NCBI RefSeq assembly: GCF_030463535.1
Contig: NC_132880.1
Span: 33,132,342-33,196,341, forward strand
Direction of reading: 5' to 3'
Length of the DNA: 64,000 nt
From: Salminus brasiliensis
Taxonomy: Eukaryota > Chordata > Actinopteri > Characiformes > Bryconidae
The translations under genes and the position numbers were made by a program. The notes beneath the pieces are model-generated. The model made no database searches and was not told where the DNA came from. It was given only the letters and a program-made list of their open reading frames with translations. Shown here piece after piece: positions 24,798 through 36,700 of the stretch (its first letter is position 1; each line of letters opens with the position of its first letter).

Positions 24798-27700
24798 CCT
24801 TGACTCTTACTGATTTAATGATTACATTAATGATTTAATATAGATTTTAAAAAATGTTATAAAGAAATTCAAAGCAAAATTGCCTTAATTTGAAATAGTT
24901 GCATGTAGTAGAGCTACAAATAAGGTCTTTCTTTTTCGAGAATTATCCAGTTCATAATGAGAGAGAATTTTCTTGTTCTCACCTGGTTCACAGGGCATAA
25001 TGATAAAACCCTGCCCCGCTAAACCCATTCTGACATGAGCCATAACTAGTCTAATAAGATTTGTGATCAAAGCTATTCTCCAGCCGCTCGGGGCTTGTTA
25101 TCCGCAGTAGCTGAAAGACGGAGTCTACGGAGAGACAGTACGATTGCCGCTATCTCTTTATTCTATCTCACTTTATAAATTCTCTTTCTCTTATGTACAG
25201 GAGTACCAGGAGGCCACGCACCTGGAGCAGTTCGTGACTCGTTTTCTGCTGAAGGAGACAACCAGTCAGCTGCAGTCCCTCCAGAGCTCTTTGGAATGTG
25301 CCATGGAGACCACAGCCGAGCAAACCCGCCAGGAGAGGCAAGTCGCTGCATCCTCACACATACACATAGCACTCCAGTGTTGATACCTATTTGGCCTTCA
25401 ACATATAGCACCCACAGCAACACATTTGCAGCAGCTCAGAAATAATTAACTTTCACACTTTCCCCTTTTCCACACGCTGTTTTTTTATAGACAACCAGAC
25501 AACAGAAAAGCTTTTTCCCTTACGCCATCCCACTCATGAACAATTACAGCACATAAAAACTCCAGTGCTTAACCTTTGATTTTCTATTTTATTGTCTTTT
25601 GTTTTTTATTTATCTTATTCTACTGTGGTACAATCTGATGCCTGGCTGCTGCACTTAGCACTTCAAACACCTTTTATATACCTTTTCATCCATAAATATA
25701 TACATGTTTGCACATGTCTATGCTTATGTATGTGTGTGGTAGAAGTGTGTTTGTCCAAGTGTGTAATGTTTATTGGTTGTTACTGTGCACAGTGAGCTAC
25801 TGTGTTTCCAAAAACACCTTTCTTGTATGCACAAACTGATTCTAATAGCCACTGTTTAAAATAATTCTGTTTATTTTTGCCATCTGTCCACTCATGAACC
25901 CCATGTACAGTAGTATTTTAGACCCATCAAATGTAGCTAATTTACAATTACATATTTTCATTTGATTGTTCTGAGATGCACTCTGCACTACACCAATGGT
26001 ATTGATTTTTATGTTCTAATTATGTAAATATTTGAATTATTTTGAATATAAAGAGATTATAAGATCTGTATGTAGTGTCATGATGTGTACGGCCAGACAA
26101 GGCGGGGTGAACACTCGCAGAGATGGAACTAAGCAAGGTATTTATTGAACACAAAAGGGCGTACAAGGTACAGAGAAAACAAGGTGCAGCAAACTAAATG
26201 GTCAAAACTAGAACATACTAGAACTAGTGACAAACCTGGGACTGGGAGGAACAGGGAGTGACAGGGGATGAGCCGGACTTAACTAAGAAACTACACAAGG
26301 GAAGGGGACGAAAGAAACCACAAGCCTAGCTTGGGATGCAGGGGAAACTAGAACTAAAAACCAAAGCCGCACTCTGAGTAAACAAGAGGGGTAGCTGGAC
26401 AGCCAGCTGCCTGACTAGATAACAAGGCAAGCCCAACCTCTAGACAAGCACTTGCCTCTAGAACCACACTAGGAGATATCTTAAACCAGATCAGAACACT
26501 AGCCACCATGAACACACCACAATTGCGTGTCCAGCAGTCAGGAAGCTCTTCAAGTGCTCCCAGTCCCAGGTGCAACACATGAACATGAATCGAACACAAA
26601 TCAACCGGCGGAAGTCCTTAAATGGGCAGCCTGGGATCGCCCCGGGGGAGGGCGCGATAACAAGGGTCTGACATGTAGATGTATTATAAAGTAAATACTA
26701 ATTAGGCATTTTCAGCTGTTTTGTTTAGCATTTCATGTAAAAACTGTTTAATCAAAAGTAATTTAATCACCACTTAATATATTATGCATTTTGGACATTA
26801 ATATGTTAGCTATACTTTATATTAAACTATTCTTGATGTTTTACCGCTTTCTCAGCTTTGTCAGTTATTTTAGAATCTACACATGTAAAGAGTCTATAAA
26901 AAGTATTCCTTCAAAATAATCTCTTTAATTTCTGCAAAATAATGTCAATTAAATAAAAATATATCATATTAAATAAGTGATTACATAAATATTCAGCCTC
27001 TTTAAATAGCCTGTCCTAATTTAACAAAGGTCCAGTTACTGTTTAATCAGTTTTCCTGGCTACAAATACACCAGAATACTCCACGCAACTCTGATAAAAG
27101 GTTGTTGAAAAGTATATGTCAGGGGATGGATACAAAAGTCATCATGGGAGTTCAGTTAAACCCATCATTAAGAAATGGAGCGAATATGGCACATGTGTCA
27201 ATCTGTCTAGAACAGTGACTAGCACCAATTGCCTGGACTTCTCTTAAATGAAGCCAGTTACTTTGTAGGTGGTAAATATTTATGCAGTCACTTTGCAATC
27301 AATTTTGCATTTTACCTTTTTATTTAAATGGCATTACATCTGTTTTCACTTTGACAATAAAGTTTGTTGTTTTTTGTACAATGATTCCATGATTCCATTT
27401 ATAAAAGCATGAAAGCAACAAAGGGGGGAAATAAAAGCAATGAAAGGGCAATTGCACACACAGCCTGTCCAGTCCCTGTAAAGAAGTATTGCCAATAGAA
27501 TCGGACTCTCAGAAGCAGATAAACATGAACCTATTGGCATGATAATTTCTGGTAGTTCCAGATTTTTGAGTAGTGTATAAACAAAAGCTAATAGCCCACA
27601 CATAAAAGGAAAACTCCTGGAGCTAAAACATTAAGATGTAAAATGCTTACCCAGACATGGTGGATACGTACAGGAACAACAAGTAGTGTATACTTTTTCT

Positions 27701-30700
27701 AAATAACCTTTTTTACCCCATACACTGCAGTGCCAGGACAACTGTGTCCAGCACAATACAGTAACAGTAAGAAGGATCTGGTCTGAGGGGTAAAAAAAAA
27801 ACCTAAAAAATGGCGACTATAGCAGAGTTTCAGGGATACTGTTCAGAGATGAGGGACCCTTTTAGAAGGCACAGCCATCTCTGCAGCACTCCATCAATCA
27901 TATCGGTCTGGTAGAGTAGGTAGACAGGAGTCACGTCTGAGTAAAAGGGTTATGACAACCCACCTGGGGTTTGTCCAACTGCACTTATTCTGAGAGAAAG
28001 ATGAAAAACATTCTCTGCTCTGATGAGAGAAAGTTGAACTCTTTGGCCTGAATGGCAAACTAAAATAACCTCTGTAGTGAGTCATAGTGGCAGAAGAATC
28101 ATACAATAGAGAACATTCTGAGTGGAAAAAAAGAACATAGCCAAAATGTCCTTTTGGTTTATGTGAATAGACGTAAAGACTGTATTTCACAAATGCAGCG
28201 ATCAGCCATGACATTAAAACCGCCTGCCTAAAACTGAAGGTGTGCTGAGTTTTCTGCATATCTGTATCTTTGTGTCCAAATTTCATGATGAGTGGACCAA
28301 TAGATATGATAAGTCTTTTGACGTTGACGTCCATTGAAAGTTAAGGTGTGAGTTAAGAAAGTTTAACTTTGACTATATTTATATTAGGCATCATTTGCCT
28401 ATTATACGGTAGGTCCGAATCGAGACCTCTGAAGGTGCCATATGGTATCTGGCACCATGAAGTTATCAGCAGATACTTTAAGTTGTTTTTAAAATGGTTC
28501 GTCTATGGAATCACTCAAAGGACCCTGTGTAATGAGAATAGAACAACCCCTTTACATTTCAACCATGGTTAGTAGTGTTTGTTTTTTTTCTATAAAGAAT
28601 ATATTGAAACTGCTATTTTTAAGTAAAAGCAAGTACATTGTATTTCCCTCAAAATCCTTTTCCATTGATTTGGTTGACAGATATGGTATGCATGATATTA
28701 GCCTTCAAAGCGCATGAAAATCTCTATATGATTCTTTCGAGTGCTTTGGAAGCAGAAGCAGTTTTGTTCACGCTGCACATGTATTGTAATTACACAGGAA
28801 GTTGCGTATTTTTAGACATGTTCGTAATTGCAGTGGCCTCCACTGATATCACCTGTGTATGTTGGCTGATTAGGGGTTTTAATAGCTTACTATAATGTTC
28901 CTCCAGAGCTCAGGTGACGTTCATGTCTATGACTCAGACCCATGCAGGGTGGGAGGGCTGTGCCCGCCATGGGGAACGGCTGCCTTTAGAGTGCAGTTTA
29001 GAATGCAAAATGAGCTGTTTCAGTCCAACACCTGGATGATTGCATGGCTCAGAATGGTGTGTTTGTGTCTGCGTGTGTGTGAAAGAGACCACCCCCCTCT
29101 TTTTCTTTTACCCTCCCACCTGCACCAGCTCTCTCTAAGCTCCAGTGTAAATCAGCTGGCCTGTGGAAGTGATGAATGTTGCTGATGAAAGTTATTACTC
29201 GATTGCGAGGCGAAAGCCTGGCTTTCAGTTTCTCAGAGGGAGTGTTTCAGTTTTGTAGCATCAAGATGAGTGAATTCAGCTCTCGTCAGAGTTGCTGCAG
29301 TGTTTTTCCTCATATCTATTCTGACTTGTTTAACCAAACAGTAAAGTCCCTCCCTCCAGACCAAAGCTCATACCCAAAGCAGTCGTTTCCTCTGCATGCC
29401 AAGGGTCCTCTGCACTTTCCATTTCCATCCGCAGTGAATGGGGTAATAAATGTAGCGGCAGATTGAGACTGAATATTCTTTCACCCATAGCCGTGCCTCT
29501 CATGTTAACAGCTATTCAGGGCATGCGGAGGGCAATGATAGGGTTGAGCTGCTGCCGAGACGCTCTCATCTCTTCCTCAGGCTGAGAGAAAGCCAGAGCC
29601 ACACAGCTCCACAAAGGCCACCATAAGAAGCTGCTTTTCCTCCTCTCGTGTGGCTGCATTCAGGCACTTTTAACTCCACTGTACCCATATCTGCCTTCCA
29701 GCTTATCTGTGGCTTTTTCAGTGCCCCAACATGGACAGTTAATGGTTTTCTCTGGTTATTGTCTGTGAAGCTTAATGGTGAAAGAGTGTTTCAGTACACA
29801 TATATAATATAAGATAATCATATAAAAAAGAGAAAAGAAAAATAAGTAAAAAAACAAACAAACAAGAGTCTCCAAAAGTTTTTAAATCTATGAGGAGAAA
29901 ACGGGACCCCTAACAACCATGCAAGATGACCCAACCTAGAAGACTGGTAGACCAAACTGTCCCTATCAAATAAATGCTTCTAATCAAACAAACAGCTTCT
30001 ATCTTTAAGAAAGAGGCAAAAAAAATATTAAACTTCATATCTGAAAACATCCACATGTACACTATATGGGCAAAAGTACTGGGACACTTGCTCATTGTTT
30101 CTTTCGAAATTTAAAAAAAACTTCCTGCTTTTGTTGGAGCATTGCTGTGAGGATTTGATTGCATTCCGCAACAAGAGCGTTCAGTGATCAGCATGTTGGA
30201 TGATCACCATCCCACCTCATCCCAGTATTATACACTATATGTATTTCTGTCCATTCTTCCACTGTGAGACAACCAGGGGTGTAACATGGTCTGGACTATA
30301 GAGACTATATTTTGGAGGAAAAAACATAAAAAAAAAAATATTAATACTTAAAACAAAACGAAGGAAAGAAAATAGTAAAATGTCCACGTGGTGCAGCAGT
30401 AACCTTCTGGTGTGAGAATGTAACAGCTGCATGTTTTAAGGTGGAATTTTACATTTAAAAGAAAAGAAGACAAATAAGAGCTTCATCCTAGGCTTGGTGA
30501 GTTAGCTCTCTTAACTTAAATCTTACATTTTTTTGCTTAAAGGCAGCTGTGCTTTTACTGTCATTAACATTTGATCAACTGTTCATTACCAGTAATGGTA
30601 TTTATACAGTCATAATGTCTGATTCAGGGCCACTGAAGAGAGACTGTACACTGAAGAGAGACTATTTCCTATTGTTTTCAGTGGAAACTACAAATTTAGC

Positions 30701-33700
30701 TCGCTGTTTTGTACACAAAGCCCCTCAGGTTTTATGTCCTTGGCAGCAGTGGTTTGTGTGGCGCATTGAGCTGAACAAAGCAGTCAGGTCGCCTCTATTC
30801 CTCCATCCTGAGAGTTTTTATCAGATGGATCTGAAGGCGGGGCTTCAGTGACAGTGTGTAAACATAGATTAGAGAGTAGCCACTGGCTCTTTGATTCAGA
30901 GGATCAAAAATACCACGGCATATACACATGATAGCTACCTAGCTATGATGGACAATATTGATCATGAGTGTTTTCAAAATCCTTAAAGGGAGTATAGCTG
31001 CAACACTGTGTCTACTTTGCAGCAGGGAAAAGTACAGCCAGCAGCCTTTAAAAGACCCTGTGTGTAGTACTACAAAAAAAAGATTGTATATAGATGCTGT
31101 TAATAAAAGGTTCAAATGGCATTCCAGTTCCAAATAAAAAATGAGGATTTCCCCTGATCAGTCTGCACTCAAAACCCCATATTGGGAAAGTAGAACTTCA
31201 GACATTTTTGCTAATTTATTGTAAACAAAAAACTTAAATATTGCCTTAACATAACTATTCAGACCCAGACACTCAGCACTTATTGCACCATTGGCAGCGA
31301 TTACAGCCTCCAGTCTTCTTCCAGTCTTCTCTGCAGATCTATCGAGTTCCGCCAGATTGGTCCAGAGCGCTCTGGATCAGGTTTCATTGAATCAGAATCA
31401 GAATCAAAATCTCTTTATTTTGCCAAGTATGTTACACATACAAGGAATTTTACTTGGTGTGAGCAACACAAGTATGACATGTAACAAACAAACAAACTGT
31501 TAACAAGTATTACAGTGAGAGGAAAATACACTAAACAATAAATAGAATAAAGAATAATAAGTTAAAAAGTATTTATAAAGTAATAAAAACTGTAAAACAA
31601 AACACCTTTTATGTACATTTACAGAAAATTAACATCTATAAGAATAATAATAAACAAGCACCTGACATGTAAGGATGTTGGTTTTCCCTCTACAAAATGT
31701 TAGAGTTGGATCAAGTGGATGTTTAAATTTAGCGCCTTCAACCATAACCACAGATCTTCTTTATACGTTATGTAAGAGAGTAGAAGCCATATGATGCCTC
31801 ACAACACTTGGATTGTTTTGTGTTGTGTTGGAAATCTAGTTAGCTATGTGCTACATAGGTCTATATGACATTAAATAGCTGGTTTGAATGTTACACTTCA
31901 GACTGCATTCCCTCTGCAATTCCCTCTGCATTCCCTCTGAACGACCATAAGCTATTCCCTCTGATTACGATATGACCATGAGCTATTTGGCGAAATAAAT
32001 AATCTCTTGAAAGTGAGTATAGGAACTATACTGCAAAAAAACAGTGTTCTGAAATCATAGTTTCTCTGTCACGAGGACCAGCTAATTTACTTTTTTAAAT
32101 TACAGCCAATAAGAACAGAGCTTTTTACTCCCCTTTGTTCCAAATGTATTTTTTTTTAAATACCTTTTTCTCTGCATTTTGCTCTCCCATCCACAAAAAC
32201 ACAACATTTTCTGTGAAATTCCTTCCAGGATGGATGTTTTAGAAATCTCATTTTTCAGTGTTTTTGGATTGAAAAGGCTTTTTAAAAGTGCTAACATCAG
32301 CAGGCTATGCATGGTTGTTGACAACTGTATGGGTTTACTGTTTTATTACACTGTGACAAAACATCTTGCGCTCACATGTCATAAAGGCTACAAAAGCTCA
32401 TCTTCTCTGCCTGATCAGTAGTGCATGGGTGATTCAAAGACAGTGATATCACCACAGCAACATACAATGTTATAGTAGACCCCCACCCCCACCCCCCCCC
32501 AATTTTGCACTTTTATTTTCCTTGAATAAATCATGTTTTGATTCTGAGTTTAAGTCTGTAGTTTAGGACTGTATTTAGGTCTATGTTATGGTTTTAAAAC
32601 TTATTATGAACAATTTGTAGACTAAATAGTTGCAGTAGATGGGCAAATTTAAAACGTAACCAAGCATCACTAATCATAATAGCAGACCCTAGTAGACAAT
32701 ATTGGATAATATGTGTCTTTGGTGCTGGCGTCAGGTATTGGTTCCCCTGTGTGTGTGTGTACTGTGTTAGGGCCAGGGCAAATTGAAACAGCACAGCCAA
32801 TTCCCTATTCTGTCTGAAGTGTTTAGGCAGGACCTCTGAGGAGAGGCCCAGCACAGCAGGATGAAACGCAGGAGGTGAGCTTTACTGGTAGCCCTGGCTT
32901 TACTGAATCACCTCCTCTGAGCTTAAGGTCCATTCACTCCTTTGCTTTCATCTGAGCTGCACACACTACACACTCCATTAGGAGTCAGCAGTGCTGAGAG
33001 ACAGTGCTCTACTGTCAATGGGCTGCGTTTTAGAAAAGACAAGGCTGCAAGAACATATTAATGATCCCGAGAGAGACTGGGAGAAGGTGCTGTGGTCAGA
33101 TGAGACCAAAATTGAGCTCTTTGGCCTCAACTCAACTCGACGTGTTTGGAGGAAGAACACCATCCCCGCCGTCAAGCATGGTGGTGGAAGTATTATGTTT
33201 TGGGGGCGTTTTTCTTTTAAGGGCACAGGCCAACTTTACTGCATCGACGGGAAGAGGAACGGGGCCATGTATCGCAAAATCCTGGGTGACAACCTCCTTG
33301 CCTCTGCCAGGGCACTGAAAATGGGTCGTAGATGGGTCTTCCAGCATGACAACGATCGTACAACATACAGCCAAGGAAACAAAGGAGTGGCTCCATAAGA
33401 AGCATATAAAGGTCATGGAATGGCCTAGCCAAGCTCCTGACCTCAATCCCATAGAAGATCTATGGAGAGAGCTGAAGCTTCGCGTTTCCAAATGCACGCC
33501 TAAAAATCTTAAGGATTTGGAGATGATCTGCAGAGAGGAGTGGGCTAAAATTACTCCCGTAGTGTGTGCAAACCTTGTAAAAACCTACAAGAAACGTCTG
33601 ACTGTTGTGCTTACCAACAAGGGTTTTTCCACCAAGTATTAAATGATGTTTTACTAGGGGTCAAATACCTATTTCCTTCAATGAAATTCAAGTTAATTTT

Positions 33701-36700
33701 TATTTCTCATTTCATGTAATTTTCTCTGTTTTTCTTTTGATATTTTATGTGTCACTGTTAAAATAAAGCTGGCATAAAATTATGAGACATTTAATATATT
33801 TTTTGTATTAAAACATTTAAAGTCAGTGGGGGGTCAAACACTTATTTCCTCCACTGTTTATATATTTCAGATGAGACAATACTGTCTATATTATTGTCTA
33901 CAGAACGATAAATATTCGATAAATGATACTGTCAAGTTTCAAAATATAACCAAGTAATTCCGTGGCGATAGCCCATCTATTTCAGGGTTTCTTCCTGTTA
34001 AATGTAAAGCATCAGAAAGCCGAGGCTATTTTAGTACACACTGCATTCCCGAAACAAATGGAGAAGCGCAGGTGTCAGGATTACGCCTCAGCTGGCTCCT
34101 CATTATCCTCTAAGATGCTGTTACACAACGTTGGTCCTGAGGGGTGCCGCTCCTACACTGTTAAAAATGTCAGAATTCTGCAGGCAGCAACAGCATAATC
34201 AGCAGCAGATGAGTCAGTCCCCATGCTGCTCTACACAGGTGATTAAGACTCAACGAGAGCCAGGTCTATGCACCTGCACAAATCCAAGAACCTGTAAAGA
34301 ACCAAGCTGTATTTAGATTTTGTTGGGGGACCTCTGTCGGAGATGTTTCCATTCAAACACTGCAGCAGCCTGTAATATCAAGCATTACCGTGACACTACT
34401 GTGGCAGATGTTCTAGGCAAGAGTATCAGTTCTGTATTCCTAAGCAATGACATGTTGACCTACTGTTGGACATGCTCAACAACCTGAAAGCAAAGCTTGT
34501 GCTAACATATGCATCTAATGAATGATGTAACAATACACAAATGTCATGAGATAACATGCATTCTGGGATTTCTCATATTGTAAAATATTCATTATGTGCC
34601 AAAACAAGACCACAGTATCTGCTAAACAAGTATAATTTAAGTCAAACAAGACAAATTTAAGTATGCACAAAGTTTCATTTTTTTTTATTTTGTTTACTAA
34701 AGAGTTGTAAGTCTCCTGGTATTCCTTGTCTTTGTTTTTCTCTTGTTTGCCTTCCCTTGTGTCTCTGCCAGTGTACTTTTGCTTTGATTTTCCTGCTCCT
34801 CTCTTGTCTTCTCCCTAGCTGTTTATATACTTCTTGAGCTTCATTCAAAAAATGCAAGCAGACACTGCAAATTGTTCATTGCACCATTACAGGTGGTCTC
34901 AAAATGTTTACCAGCCTGACCAAATGTGAAGGGTGCATAACATCCAAAGGACCTTGAAAGTGTCATTTGACATGACTGCACTAAAGGTGCACGTATTTGT
35001 ATTTGTCATTGTACAGTGTGCACTGTACAGCGAAATGTGTCCTCCGCATTTAACCCATCTGTGGTAGTGAACACACACTCACACACACTAGTGAGCTAGG
35101 GGCAGTGAGTACACACACCCAGAGCGGTGGGCAGCCAACTCCAGCGCTCGGGGAGCAGAGAGGGTAAAGGGCCTTGCTCAAGGGTCCAACAGTGGCAGCT
35201 TGCCAAGCCCGGGAATCGAACCCACAACCCTGTTATCGATATCCCGGCTCTAACCGCTGAGCCACCACTGCACTAATTAGATTAGTATCATAACTGACTA
35301 ATCTGAGTATTATCTTAAGAACACATAATAACACATAATACATAACCAATGTAAAAGTAGACATAATTGTGGCCCTATTCGAACCTGGTTATTCAGAGCA
35401 GCTTTTTCAATACTGTACAGGTCAATTATATATATTATATATATATATATATATATTATATTGTTACATGTGTGTTACAAAAGATCCCTTACTATTCACG
35501 TATCTGTACAGGTGCTGCCCATTCTTGAATATTCCAGCTGGAAATTGCTGAGGTTTGGAATTTCTCAGCCATCAATAACCACACCCTCCCAGGAGATCAA
35601 GCTTGGAGGTCAAACTGAATATCTCTGCCATGGCAAACCTCCCAAACGTCCCTAGGGCTATCGACTGTACACATATTTGCATCTACTGACACATTTGCAT
35701 ATATAAATAGGAAGAACTACCAAGCAATCAATGTGCAATTGTTATCTGACATGACATTTTATCTTATGAATGTCAATGGCTTGGTGACCAGGTGGAACTC
35801 ATGATGGTTTCGATTGCACAATGCAGCGGTTTGATATAAACTCGATATACGGACCGTGGTGCGGTAAGAGATGGCTGGCTCGTTGATAAGCAAACAGGCC
35901 TAGAACATAACGTGAATCGTGTTAATGTATCTTTTCATTTTCTCCTGTGGTTATCACCTGACACATTGATTTATGGCCCCACTGATGAACCCTCAAAGGT
36001 CAGTTATTAAACACACTAATGGAATTCTAAAAGGTTGCTGGATGTGTTTGGATGCAGCAGGTGGTACACTCTTCTACAGACCTGAGAGAGCTAAAATAAA
36101 GAGTAAATCTGCTGCTTCCTGCACTATGTTGCCATGGAATAGGGCATGCCTAATCCTGAGGACCAATTTCTAGCTGAGTGAGGCATTCTGCCTCCACATT
36201 TGCCAGTCCACCGTGTGAGCATTCCATCTGCAGAGATTACATGTCAGCAAGAATTAATAGGACGTTTCTGAAACGTTACGTCCTTTACTCACACAGAGGA
36301 AAAGCGACATCCGGGCCACCAAAAACATTGCACTAAACTTTTTTTTTTGACTGTGTTGCACTTTTGATTGCATTGCATATTTTTCTGAGGGTGACATTTA
36401 TTTTTTTCAAAGAATTATTTAAGCCCAACACTGCTTTATACATTTTATCTTGTTTCTCCAGGACTGCTTCACTCAGAGTTCTTTTGTTTTGTTCAGAGGT
36501 GGCACTTTGGCTTGGCACGGTGGTAGTGTGGGTGGAGGAGGCAACGAAAAATGCTTAAAGTTTCATTTATTAATTTCATTAGTTTTAAAATTTATTTATT
36601 AACAATTTTAAGTTGTTCTTTGGTGTATAAATAGTAAGTATGTGAGTTTGTTTGGGATGAAAAATGCTTGGGGTGAAAGATGCAGCCTCAGAATAAAACC

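Larger units (their letters stand above)
15660..25200. other. necab1 intron 5
   Basis: Contains a (TATT)n tract (17628-17663), a full-length CACTATATG MITE (19927-20364), (GT)n and (AT)n microsatellites, a Tc1 deletion derivative (21719-22153), a palindromic MITE (23107-23197), a SINE (23268-23480) and a second long (AT)n. The parts 15700-17600, 17700-19900, 20600-20900 and 22550-23000 hold nothing recognised; some may be conserved noncoding DNA. Confidence 0.6.

Noticed and set aside
25338..25343. Alternative GT donor at 25342 for exon 6
   Set aside because: It would add four bases and destroy the frame with the exon 7 acceptor, whereas the GC donor reproduces the conserved protein exactly.
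27894..28334. 146-codon open frame on minus
   Set aside because: It is antisense to a decayed Tc1 transposase and extends into the nested MITE.
32991..33642. Functional Tc1 transposase gene
   Set aside because: A frameshift after the second catalytic residue and absence of the DNA-binding half and left terminus make it a fossil.
34675..34857. 60-codon basic open frame on minus
   Set aside because: Low-complexity Lys/Arg/Gln composition from a T/C-rich plus strand; no homology or context.
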